This document shows, piece after piece, positions 1 through 11,540 of a stretch of DNA of 64,000 nucleotides (the stretch's first letter is position 1; the number at the start of each line of letters is the position of its first letter). Where the stretch lies: NCBI GenBank assembly GCA_030268105.1, contig BSDZ01000005.1:682001-746000 (forward strand). The letters are read 5' to 3'. Both the position numbers and the translations under genes were made by a program. The DNA is from Volvox africanus (taxonomy: Eukaryota > Chlorophyta > Chlorophyceae > Chlamydomonadales > Volvocaceae). The notes below the pieces were generated by a model. It ran no database searches and was not told where the DNA came from. It saw nothing but the letters and a program-made list of their open reading frames with translations.

Positions 1-3000
1 TCCTGACTCCCTCTCGTGTCTCTTGCTTGCAGCCGACATTGGGTGAGCCTAAAGAAGAAAGAACATCCCCGGTTGACAGGAACCTCTGGAAGCATCCATA
101 TTTGCTCTCTTATGTGCATAGCACAAAACACATATGCATAGCACACGGCGAGCAGACAATTTCCATCCATCCACTAGCTGTAGACAACGGAGTGGTGGCA
201 ATATCCACTCTGGCGCAGTCCGCGACCTACAACTAGATGCTCGCATCGGGTCCTCAGTGTGCCAACAAACCCACAGGCGCACGCATTTCCATGGACAGGC
301 ACGCAAGCATGCTCATCGCTCTCCTCCCAATGCCGAGTCACGCAGGGAACTACGAATGAAGGGTCATGGAAACGCCAAAGGGGTTTCGAGCGGGTTAAAC
401 GGCTGTCAAAATATAGCGCAACCGGATGCCTTAACAACCGGCGGTTGAAGGACCTCTGCATTCCTCTTTCTCCTTTCCTGGCCAGTTGGGGCCAGTTCGG
501 GTCAGGAAACGGGGGCAAAAATGGAGTGTCCACCCGAGAAAAAACAACGGCCTTTTTCCAAAAAGATTGCAACAGGTCCACCGGCCTAGAACATGATATC
601 GAGGGATAACTGTGTGAAGATGCGTCAAAATCGCTCCTAGCTAGCTAGCCTTGAAACGATGCGTGTGGCATGCGGGTGCACTCGCTTGGAATGCGCTCAT
701 TTGATGCTCAACTTTGCGTCGGGAGCCTCACACTGCCTCTCAATAGGGAAGTATGACGAGGACACGAGGGCGTTCGGATCAACCAGAGAAAATGCGGATG
801 ACGAGCCCCCTCACGCAAAACGTGAAACGCGAAACGTATGTGCTACATACCCTTGCACGGTTTCGGGGCCCCATATGTAATGGAACTACCGATACATAGG
901 CCATTATAACTGACGCACATGAAAAGGGCCCTGCAAATATACCTATATGATGACGAATCATCGTGCTTACGTGCCGTTGTCCAGCATGTCTAGCTATCTA
1001 ACGACGGTGCCTTTTGCCTAGCTACCGGTCCTAGCTAGATGACATCCCGCTCCTTAATTACTCCCACAAAACAGACATACACATACATACACACACGCGA
1101 GTATGGCGTCAGCGCGCAGGAAACGTACGCAGGCTCGCCGAAGTACCGTCCATGCCAAGCCTAACTACGTAATGACGGATGCGCCACCATCGCTACATTG
1201 GTGTGATGGTGGTTGAACACTCTAGAAGACAATATGGAGTCTGGCAGCCTGTCTACCTGGATACCGAGTCTGCATGAAAGAGTGTTCAGTCCTGCGCCTG
1301 TCCTAAGCCAGCCAGCCAGCACCAGCTGGTGAGCAACCAATGTGAAGCGGCGCCCAGCTAATGCATAACTTTCCATGTACATCCACCAAATGCTACTTCC
1401 TGGAAATGCCATCCTAATCACCTTGACTGCCCACCTGCATCCGCAACGCGACCTCGCAATTCCGCACTCCAGCCTTCCACGGCACATTCCGCATGACGGC
1501 GTTTAGGGCCACATCTCTATATAATATGAGCCCCGGAAGCAACCATTCATTCGCCGAGAAGTCATATTTTCTCTCAAGTCCTTTTCCACAGCTGGATCAC
1601 ATCGATCACCATATGTGGGCTCGCTCTGGTCTTTCGCTCTCACATCATCCGCATGCGTTTACGCACGCCAGTCCGCAGCCGTCTCCGAACCACCAGGTGA
1701 AGCCACCTATATGGGTAATATGTTCCACCCATCCCTCTCCGCCGCCATTCCCGCTGTCAACATCATCCCCAACAGCACAAATCATGCGGCTAGCCACCGC
1801 AGCTATACCCACCACCACAGCTACACATGCATAGCTTTTCTCTCAGACGCATATAGCTAAGACGCAGACGCAGATGCATATCCTAGCCGTTCCTATTCTA
1901 TTCCGTTCCTCGCATCTACATGGGATACCATCTACAGGGAAATCTCAAACAACTCGGTTCCTCAAGGGCCACTGCGCGGCGTGATTACTTCGTTCGTTCC
2001 TCCATTTATTCGCTGATGGTGGGCACACGGTACGAAGCCCAAACCCGAAGCTTCGATAGAAGAGCCCCCCGGCAGCGATACAGCCCCCAACATGCAGTGC
2101 CACAAATCTGCGACCCTGACAATTTCCAAAAATAACCACACCGGATGCCGTACACTAATCACTGGCAACCCTTTCAAAACGCGCATCTCGTTTGGCCAAG
2201 ATAGAATTGCAAGACAAATTCAACAGACGCATTTACCATCTTCTGTGACCCGTGTGTTTTCCAAAGATTTAAGAACAAAATATTGATCGATTTATTGACT
2301 CATTGCCCATGCTTCCATTTGTCCAGCAGAATCTCCATGATAAGCAGACCATTCGATCTTGCAACGCTTTTGCCACCACGGTATTTCCCTTTGCCTATCG
2401 GGGACCAATCCCGTACGTCACCAAAACGAATCGATGCTCAGCAGCGGAAAGGCAACCATAAAGCGCCCGCCAACGCGCTCTGAATTTAATTATGAAGGCT
2501 CCTCTGAACCACGGGAGCAGGATTAGCAAGCGCCAGCACAGCTGTGCTCCACCACGTACCATCACAAGCTTGTGCACCCTTCTGCCTTGGGAGCGGTGAA
2601 GCAATTAGAAACCGACATCACATCAACGTGGCACATCCCACACACCCCATTCCCCCGTCTTCGTGTTCATCAATCCGTCTGTCTGTACGGCTGTACGTAC
2701 ATACACACACGTATTGCCACATGCTCAAGCAACAATTGTTCGCTTAAAAGTACATTCTAGAACACAACGGTAATACCCACGTCACAACCCGTAACACCTC
2801 ACTCCACCCCGCTTGAGGGTACAGAGGGAACACGGAGGGAGCACCGAGGGGAGGCCCAGGTCCACAGAAGCAAGGAGGCCAGACCCTAGACATCGCCATT
2901 ATTCCTTTCTACCCTCCCCATGATCATCATCACAGTACCTCTCGTCTTCATGCGCGAGAAATGAACTGAATATGGCTTCCTTTCCACTAAGCAGCACACG

Positions 3001-3906
3001 TGTGTGGAAAACACCGAGGTAGTGGAATCCAGACGCCTGAAGTCAGATCTGTCTCACCAATTGTGAAATGTAGAAAGCTGTCGGCCGCAAAGACTTTGTC
3101 AACCAATCACTGAAACCAACCGCCCGCGAGAGCTGGGCTTACCCATCCAACCAGGTCAGCCAACTACCAACCGACAAACCAACAAGAACTTCTTGGGCGG
3201 TCATAGGGTCGGAAGGATATCTACATACTTGATTTAACGGACTGAAGATAAACGACGGACGGACCAATACACACTGGGTCTGCTCAACACCGATGGTAGA
3301 GCATCCATCCCGGTGACCATGAACATTCCTTCAGGCCATCATAACCGCTCCACCTGACTAGGATAGCACATTCACTTTTTGCATTTCTTCCTTAATAGCG
3401 CATCAGTCAGACACCAAAGCCTTATAGCCTGGAGACCATGGGTCTCGCACGCAGGCGTTGGAAACCATCGGACGGGTTGGAACGAGTGCGCGAGGTCCGA
3501 GCCAACGACATAGCACAGGGCAACAACATTACCTATAGCAACACCTATAAAGGCACCGCACAGACCCCAGCTTTCTGCTTCCGCTCCTTTAAGAGCACAG
3601 GTATACACTCGCAAACGAGCGAGGTCGCGGGGCGGCGGCGAGCCCTCCTTGCCCTACTGGTTGCATATCGTAATCCGGAGGAGGCGGCCGCGGACGTGAG
3701 CGGAGGCGCGCACGCATGAGCGGGAGGTTCGACGGCTGAAGCATGAGTGGCTACATGCTGTATCATATCGCCTCTCAGCGCGAAACGTCCCCAAAGCCCC
3801 TTCCGGTGTATTGATGCACGTAGCATGCAGAGCGTCGTCGCCACCAGCTCACCACCTCCGCTGCAAAACATGGCCGGGCTCCACCCATACCTCCTGTGGC
3901 TCTGCG
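1..3906. other. Intergenic, no gene recognised
   Basis: No reading frame here shows a recognisable domain or a consistent exon chain on either strand. The open frames present are short, overlap one another and lack family motifs. Base composition is similar to the other host intergenic parts. Short purine/pyrimidine and CATACA runs occur, for example near 1075-1095 and 2700-2710. It lies downstream of the minus-strand cyclin gene, so the right part could carry that gene's 3' UTR. Exons of an unconserved gene cannot be excluded. Confidence 0.5.
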
Positions 3907-6900
3907 TCAGCTCAGTGGTGGCGGCTGCAACAGTACCACCCGAGGCTGCAGCAGACCCCACTGCTGCTGCTGCTGCTGCTCTGCCATCCATGCTCGCTCT
4001 AGCAAGTCGAGACAGGGCTCCAGGTTTGGAGCGAGCTCGTCAAGGGAAAGACCAGTTCCCGTCTGTACGGCAGACGAGCAAGGACCATACGGCGACACGA
4101 CGGGGACGGCTCCCGCGCGGATAAGATACGGCACCAGCGGAGGCGGCCGCAGGGGCCTGCGGACTACCACCTCCGTGGCAACTGCTGCGGCAGCGGCGGT
4201 CCGCTCCGCCAAAACGAGGCTCGCCATGGCAACAGTGCTTTGACAATGCACCAGATCGCAGTGGTGGAGCAGCGCAACGTCCTGATTGGCATTCGGCAAA
4301 CGGCACGATCGGCGGCACGATGCATGGGCGGGCGGACGGACAGGAGGACGGAAACGGCGACCACGCACCGGGACACTTGAGAAAGGCGCCCTGGCAACAA
4401 TGCCACATTGCAATGGCAAATATGATCCTCATCATTTTCAGCAGTGCTGTGCAGTCTACAGCAGTTGCAGCACTTACTTAAAATCACTGCGATGAACGAA
4501 AACGTCATCACATACGAGTCCTAGCAAACGAGATGGATTCGGAAGTAGTTACATCAGCCTTCACATCTTGCACGCAATGTAAACACCTCGTTTCCAAAGC
4601 GCTCTTCAAGCATAGACCACCATTGCTGAGTACCAATGAAGCACACTGATACGACTAAGCCCACACACGCACCAGGATACGGTGGGCCCAGGTCTCCAAG
4701 CTGTCAGGAAGTCCGTTGGCTGCGGCGCCGGGCGAAGCGGCAGCCGGGGCACCTCCCTTCTTGCGGCGTAGAGAACCCTTGGGGGCTGAGACGACGTCGG
4801 CGGCTGCAAAGGCGATGGCTGCTCCGCCAACACCGTCAGCAGGGTACAGGGACGCCCAATCCAACGTGTCAGACGGGGATACCGCACCACTCGCACCGGT
4901 GCAGCTGCCGCAGCAGTACAAAAAGTATTGCAAGAACGACAGTGAGGTTGGAGCCCGAGCACGCCAGTTCACCATCCACAGCAGCCGCCATTCCATGTGA
5001 CCTAGATCCGACATCTGCAACCAAAGGGAGCGATGGTTCGTACGGGAGCCCGTAGGCCCTTGTGAGGAGGTCACCTGCATGCGGCCTGGGCCTCGTCACG
5101 GTCACAAACACGACGTCATCGGATTGGAAACGACGCGGGGAGCGGGGAGAGAGGCACAGAGGCGAGCGAGTGATAAGAAAACAGTTTCCTCCGTTCGTGT
5201 GCCAGCGACCTGCATCTGCCTCCACTTCAATAAGAAGTTTCCTTCTTACACGTTTACACGTCGTTACCTTCCATGAAAGCCCCCGGGCACCGAAACTGCA
5301 CCCCATGCATCCATGCTCGGGGCAGGCCAGTGCGCTAGGCCCAATGCAGGTACTGATACCGAAACGGTGGTGTCCACCACAGTGAGGTGGTCAGGTAACG
5401 CACAATGAATACCTGACCAAAATACGTAGAACAGGTGAGGTCAGGTGAGGCTTTGAGTGCGCAGTGAGCCACACGAGGAAAACGTTACCGACTCCATTCC
5501 AACAAAACAAGTCTTCGAAATGGGATTTTTTTATACTTTCACTCCTGGCACCTGTCGTACCTGGTACAAGGGTGCACCAGTCACATCGTCCACGGCGAGC
5601 CCCACAAGGTCAGCGCCGTGAAGGGGAACCACCTGGGAAGTGAAGGGGATTAGCGTGGAGCCGCAACTTATGCAATAGCAACAAAAGGGTAAGACATGGG
5701 ATACGGGTCAGAAGAAAATTACCAGCAATGAGATATGGGCCAGTTGTATGGGATCAGGCAGGATCCCGCTCTGGGTCAGAGCCAGGAACGAGATTAACAA
5801 CCCTTGGATATCGGTTTGTTGGACTGTGGTCTACAAAGGCTGAGTCTGAGATCTCAAAAGCAATCGCAAGTGGCAAACATTTTTTATGGGTAGCGTATGG
5901 AAGTGGCATAACGCACAGAAGCTGGATTCGGGTAGGTGTCATGCAACAGTGTGGAAAAATGCGAGTGCCCCAGCCATGAAGTAATGCCACCTGTGGCTTC
6001 CTCGACCATTCCCTTATGAGAGAGGAGGCTGATTAGATGTGCCCGATTTGGCAGAACAAAAATCACATGCACAGGACTTCGTTTCGGCGCATTTCCTGCC
6101 AGGTTCGCAAGGATGTGTCGCGTTCGTATTTTCCTTCTGATAACTTAGGTGGCTTTGATGACCTCACCTCCTCAAACTTCATGGCGATCGACACGCAAGC
6201 CATCGCAAGGAGCTGCAGTAGCCGCTCGGGCGGCTCGGTCTGCAACACCCGATGACTGGGTTAAAAAAGGCACCGTAGCTAATAGAGGGTCCGTGCCACA
6301 AAAATACAAGACAGATATCCCATGCATTCCCGTTCGACCAGGGTACCAAAGTGAAAATACTGCTTAACCAAACAGGCGATCACGCAACAAAGCTGTCTCA
6401 AGGATTAGGTTAAGGACAAGTTTTCCCTCACCGTTGAGGCCACATTCGCGGCCATGTAACGATCCAAAAGCGAGGTTGCGAGGAAGAGGGTTTCCCTCTG
6501 AAGCTGAGCCGCGCGTGCCAATTCCGACATCCACGCCACAAGCAACCTTCTGTCCGCAAGCGAACTTTCTGGCCATCCACTGTACACGCGTTCCGCTAAA
6601 GTTGGAGAGCAGTGGGCTTGCTTTCGTCTGGTATCCGTGATTTGAGATGCCCCGGATACCGCTACGCAAGGCCACGCGCAGCTGTTGGACTGCGATGCTG
6701 CGTAGATCGCCCTATAAAAGACGTGTTTATCACATGGATATATTTCTTGTTGGCTTCCCAGATCGGCTCTGAACATAAAGGGCCCCAACGGTTGGCATTA
6801 TAAATTGAACAGCAGCGGACAAGCTGTCCAAACAAATTATCGTTCAGGCTGATCACCTTATCAAAGCGCCTAAATGGACGTCCATGTCTCGGTTGGTGGA

Positions 6901-7044
6901 TTCATAAGGATGAGCACACCCAGCACGCTGTCGACCGTATAGCTCATCGGAAGCGTCATCCGAGCTCTCTTCAGCATAATCAGACATGTCTTCACTGCAC
7001 TCAATGGCATCCGTGCTTGAGGACAAGCAGTATTCGTCCTCCAT
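3907..7044 (-). CDS. Cyclin (two cyclin boxes, SDS/A/B-like)
   Basis: Predicted regulatory subunit of a cyclin-dependent kinase. Minus-strand exons 7044-6857, 6579-6432, 6239-6168, 5632-5561, 5014-4673 and 4281-3907 join in phase at every intron to a 398-residue protein with a stop. Residues 1-62 are acidic and disordered. The N-terminal cyclin box (about 65-160) shows DRRLLVAWM, RETLFLATSLLDRYMA, LLQLLAMACVSIAMKFEE and ADLVGLAVDDVTGA. The C-terminal box starts at HMEWRLLWMVNW and APTSLSFLQYF, then is split by a roughly 75-residue Ala/Pro/Lys-rich insert before LETWAHRILDVALLHHC and STVAMASLVLAE. A short polyglutamine run sits near residue 373. The ETLFL..LLDR and MEW...STVA signatures remind me of plant SDS-type meiotic cyclins, but A- or B-type is possible. 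The ATG at 7044 opens the frame; an upstream non-coding exon cannot be excluded. Confidence 0.85.
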
Positions 7045-9193
7045 AGGACAGGGAAGCGAAGTGCTCGACCTTGAGCTGTAAGCTGCGCCATGCTGTTGCG
7101 AATCGAAAAATTATTGTTTGAACATTCTGTACCTCAGATGTATCGGTGATTTCATAGTTCCCATCTTGCCTTTGCTGTATCTGGCTCACCTGACAGACTC
7201 CCCCCACGAAGGATGCCATGCCTGACATCCGAGCTTCCTTCTGAACTAATTGGTATAGGTGAATGTATTTCAACTCACATGCAGGAACCACTGAATCCCT
7301 GAATCAAGGTTCGAGTATCTCGCACCTCTACTTACGGTAGTACGTCATCGAATATATCCTGGAATAAATAATAGTAAGCAATATTTATCTTTCTTTAAGC
7401 AGTTAAACGGCCGGCGGCCGCATTTCATTACGACACGCCGTACGTATTCGCTTATAGTATTCAATTACATGTTACTTTTTCACGCATCAGGAAGCAAGGC
7501 CCTGGTATTTTGGATGTTTTATTTTGAAAAACAATTAATGTTAACTCACTTACATTGTTTCGTCATTCAACGTGCATCATTTGATGCATGATTGAAACAG
7601 TCGACAATATAATGAAACCAATATCTTTAAATCTAACATATGATTTTTAACTTAAAATGAAGAGGTAGATGAGCATAAAGAGCTTGGTTGAATTTGTCAA
7701 AACGCTCGCACTGCAGCAGCTGAATTTCTGGCTGTTTCTCGTATTGCAGGGAAACTTGATGATCAATGCCATATATAATGATATAATATTACTCTTAAAC
7801 AACTAATTAATTTACGCGTCCATGTGATTGTGTTTTACAGCGGATTAATATGATTTGAAGCACGGGATTCGAGATGTCCAGTCACGTGCAGTTGCGGGCC
7901 GTCCCGACCCGCTGCGTGTCACTACAGCTGTCCGTCAAGACATGTTAGAAAAGGGAAATTGTAAAGGAAACGGAGCACGCATGTAAGTATATGCACGAGT
8001 GATGATGAATAATAGCCAAGCAAATCTTGCGCAAGCAACGAAGACTGTGCAACAAGCTGCAACTTTTCTATAATATAATGACGTATAATATTGCACGCAT
8101 TAGACGGACTTGGCAATCTGAAGCCAGCAGACGCATCAGCGTCCGCATCATCCCTGTAGGTATTTAATATTACCTATGCTACTATTTAGTATAAATGAAA
8201 CGTCAGTAATGCTGCGTCACCGTGGCCCAGAATCTGAACAGGGCACAAACTGCCACACACGCACCACATACAATCAACATGGGAAATAGCCTGATGATGA
8301 ACAACACAAGCCCTAGCGAATGATCCACCGCTCAAATGCCCCTTCGCTTATCCGCTGTATGAATGTTATAATTATTTGCGGAACGAAGCCAGAAAGAGGA
8401 CGTTCATAATAATGACGTTCGTCCATAATAGGTAAGTAATGCTTGCTTACGTTTAGGTATTGGTATATATGTCAGGGACCTTAGGTAGGTTTGATCACTC
8501 CCTATCTATCTGGATTGATAGATGATTCATTGCTGCTGCGGCGGCGCTCATTGCGTACTCCAATTAATCCGCGCGCTCCTTCATTCGCCACCTCATCTGC
8601 GTCTCGACGGGACGGAATCCCCGTCCCCTTCACTCATCACGATACAATTCCACCACGCACACCACAGACCGCCTGCCACATAGGGCCCAGCAGGTGAATG
8701 ATTTCTGAGTAAAGGAAATGGCCGAAGCATTAGAGAGATCCATGCATGACCGGATATCGACGAAATTTAGAATGAAGTCACACACACAAATATACATATA
8801 AATCTCCGAGCAGGGACCTGGACCTGACTATATATATGCTAATATTTCTCAGGCAACGCTGGCAAGCAAGAGATAAACACCCAGATATGTCAAACAAATT
8901 GAAATTCCTGCTGGTCAGCTCGCTCGCTTGACGCGTCATCAGCAGCGGCTGCATGCATGGGCGGCGGCGCCTCCTTCTCCTCTCGAGGAAGTAAGGGTAC
9001 CTAGGGTACCTGCTGGTGCTTTCGGCATCAGGTAGGAACTTGCTAGCTAAAAGGTACGTGAGTAGATTGGTATGTGAGTAGATTCACCCCTTTGGATAGA
9101 TCGCACATACATACATACATACATACTTCAGGGGCTTTAAGGCAGGAGTTTTGAGGAGGAGGTTCTGTGAGGAAAGGGGGAGAGAGTCAGGGA
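7045..9193. other. Intergenic, AT-richer, no gene recognised
   Basis: This stretch lies upstream of the cyclin start and should hold its promoter and 5' UTR. I see no coding family and no RNA gene. It is visibly richer in A and T than the exons around it, especially 7360-7900 and 8160-8500. A short CATA microsatellite runs at about 9106-9126, next to the R1 repeat. Confidence 0.45.
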
Positions 9194-9813
9194 GGTAGAG
9201 ACAAGGGGAGGACGGTCTAGTTCTCGAGGAGGGGAAGGGAGAGGGTGGAGGGTTTCGTGGCTATAGGTGCCTGTGTCCAGGCTTCGGGTCCTTAGAGTTT
9301 TGGGAGGGGTCAGCGAGAGAGTCTTGCCTTCTTGTGCAGTGCAGGTGTTTGCGGGGCCAGCTTTGGGTGGAGCCGGAAGGATTTCTAGGGGGGCGCCAGT
9401 TTGGCTTGTCATCCCCCCCTCCGCCTCTTGTTGGGTTCTTCCGGCTCGGCTGTGTAAGAGTGTACTTTCCTGCTGGTGTTTCCCGTCTGAAGGGATCTGT
9501 GTGTGTCTGTCAGGCTCCTGTCAGGTCAGTTTCGGGTTAGAGGAGAGGTTTCCCCGTCCTTTGAGCAGCTAGGTGTCCCCCGTTTTCTGTTGGGCCTTTT
9601 TGTGTTTTCTTGGTGGCCCTGAGTGCTCTGTGAGTGGCCAGGCGAGAGCCTGTGAGGGCTCGCTGGCCCTAGTGAGAGGGGGAGCACGTGGCAGGACAGA
9701 CAGACAAAGCCACGTGTTCCTCCCCTGCGCTGTGGCTCGGTCCGGTCAGGACCCCCGGTGCTCGTCTTTGGAGGGCGAGTCGCCCACAGTGTAACACCCA
9801 TAATACATACATA
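9194..9813 (+). repeat. Dispersed repeat R1, copy 1
   Basis: A 620-bp block that recurs almost unchanged at 19561-20180 in the last intron of the acyl-CoA synthetase gene. Only scattered substitutions and small indels separate the two copies. The right end reads CCCACAGTGTAACACCC followed by a CATA microsatellite. Diverged or partial relatives lie at 39178-39560, 54700-54866, 55030-55330 and 57779-57891. Similarity to the 55030-55330 copy suggests the element may extend left of 9194. No protein of a known transposon family is visible, so it is probably a non-autonomous element. Confidence 0.8.
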
Positions 9814-9867
9814 TACGTATATTCGCCTCGCTCCGTATTTGATATACATACAAACATACATAATTTG

Positions 9868-9932
9868 GGTTTTAGGGTTTACCCGACGGATGCGTAATTA
9901 CCCGAGTTACCCGACGGATGCGTAATTCAAGC
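9868..9932. repeat. TTTTAGGG motif and short direct repeat
   Basis: One TTTTAGGG unit is followed by TTTA and then two copies of ACCCGACGGATGCGTAATT separated by a few bases. The motif matches the Chlamydomonas-type telomere unit, but one unit is too little to call a telomere relic. No function can be assigned. Confidence 0.4.
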
Positions 9933-10299
9933 AACCACGAGCAACCCTTCACTGTAACTACAGAAAATTGCGTTAGGAGCGCGTTTTTTTTGCGTAAAGC
10001 TGCGTTATGTGCGTAAGGCGCGAATCCCAGTGCGAATCACTGCAAATGTAACGCTCGGCCGTAACGCAGCAGTTTGGGTGCTGTAAGAAATTGCGCAACG
10101 TCTCTCCATAACGACTCAACATTTGACTCGTTATGGCCAACGAACATGACAGTTCGAGAGCATGGCAGAGTTATCAGGATTTGCATTGTGTGCAGCTGTT
10201 ATGAAATGTTGCCATTCCTATGTAATGTCGGCGGTTCATTAGAGGTGGTCAACCTTTCTGCCATCACGAAGCTGCAGGTCCCTACGGCCGCCAAGTGAG

Positions 10300-10585
10300 C
10301 CACCACAAGCGCTGTAATAAATTGACTGATATTAACATCTCGGAAATGCATTTTAATAGTGTCAAAAGGACGCCAGGCAACTTTCCATACAGCTGTGCAA
10401 ATGAAAGCACAAGCCTACGAATACGCCAAATGAAACCAGCTCACTACGACGGCTAGTAAAATTGGACTGAAGTTAACAGCTCGGAACGCATTTTTAACAG
10501 TGTCGAAATGAAGCCATAAAACCTTTCATAAGCCGCAAATATAAAGCAACAACCTACGAATGCGGCAAATAAAAGCAGACCCAAT
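10300..10585. repeat. Degenerate tandem duplication, about 135 bp unit
   Basis: Two neighbouring blocks (about 10300-10440 and 10448-10585) share the same order of motifs: an AAATTG.ACTGA start, a TTAACA(G/T)CTCGG segment, a GCATTTT.AA.AGTGTC segment, and a CCTACGAAT.CG.CAAAT end. They differ at many positions and by small indels, so the duplication is old. No coding potential is apparent. Confidence 0.55.
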
Positions 10586-10954
10586 TTATGCAACATGGTA
10601 GGATCATAAAGTTTTATGGGCTGGTTGGAATTTTTCCTGCTGCATACAGCTGCAGCTAAACTCTTACGTTCCGTGCGTAATCGTGATATTGCAATACACA
10701 TGCGTACTGATCGCTGATTGATCCTTCGCAAGTACCTTCTGCCATGAGGGCCTAAAATCAGTTCCAAATGCAAATAACTTATTATGCCCCCGAGAATTAT
10801 GCCCTTTATATTGTTCGTGGGCGTCTACAAACGTGGACCTCGTGCGGACAGGTTCGCATGCCTAACGCAACTCACGCACGCAGGTGAACGTCATGCTTTT
10901 CATATGCGTTTCGATGCGATTGCATTCTCGCTTTCCCGTATTTTTGTGTAATGT

Positions 10955-11144
10955 GTGGTGCCGTGTTGTGTGTAGTGCCGTGTCGTGTGTCGTGTGTCGT
11001 GTATGGTGCCGTGTCGTGTGTCGTATGTGGTGCCGTGTCGTGTGTCGTGTGAAGTGCCGTGCCTTGTGTGTGGTGCCGTGTTGCATGTCATGTATGGTGC
11101 TGTCTGTGGCGCTGTGTAGTGTGTTGGGTTTTAGGGTTTTAGGG
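10955..11144. repeat. GTGTCGTGTG-type satellite with two TTTTAGGG units
   Basis: From about 10955 to 11115 the sequence is an irregular array of GTGCCGTGTCGTGTGTCGTGTG-like words. It ends at two perfect, adjacent TTTTAGGG units (11129-11144) and then returns to unique sequence. The array gives open frames on both strands only because of its Cys/Val and Thr/His periodicity; these are not genes. The telomere-like pair may be a repair scar or chance. Confidence 0.7.
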
Positions 11145-11245
11145 TGTGCATTTCGCATAGACGACGACGACTTTGTCGATGCGCTTCACAATTTGTTAGG
11201 ATTCGGTCGTGCATGAGGAAGAACTTACATATTCTTATGTGTGTG

Positions 11246-11540
11246 TAGGATAGGGGGGTACATCACCCGTGGCCACTAACCTGGCAGTCCCTACCTTCCC
11301 CGGTGTTTCGGGGCACCCTCATCCAGTCTCCCATGCCGACTTCTCCGAAATCAGTGGTTTTCCCAGGTTCAGCACCCACCACCAGCATCCAGCGGAATCT
11401 GCCGAATCAACTAAGGCGTCAACTCCGCTACTGGTCAGCTCGCAGGTCACTTTAATTGGGGTCGTCACCGTCCATCGACATGGGGGCACCCTGCCCTTCA
11501 CTTTAGGGTCTTTGGCCCGCTCTCAGTCGGGGTAGAACCT
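11246..11540 (+). repeat. Dispersed repeat R2, copy A
   Basis: A block of about 295 bp starting GTGTAGGATAGGGGG and ending near GCTCTCAGTCGGGGTAGAACC. It recurs at 16907-17168 (same strand, shorter) and at 56885-57250 (opposite strand, diverged). All three copies keep an open frame beginning ATNLAVPTFP with shared downstream words such as SEISG, ASTPLLVSSQV and VHRHG. Relative to copy A, copy B lacks 12 bp, which preserves that frame. This suggests descent from coding sequence of a mobile element, but I do not recognise the protein. Confidence 0.75.

Noticed and set aside
11129..11144. Telomere or chromosome end
   Set aside because: Only two units occur, followed by more than 50 kb of gene-bearing sequence.
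10862..11158. Thr/His-rich and Cys/Val-rich open frames
   Set aside because: They come from a short-period satellite and have no counterpart outside it.
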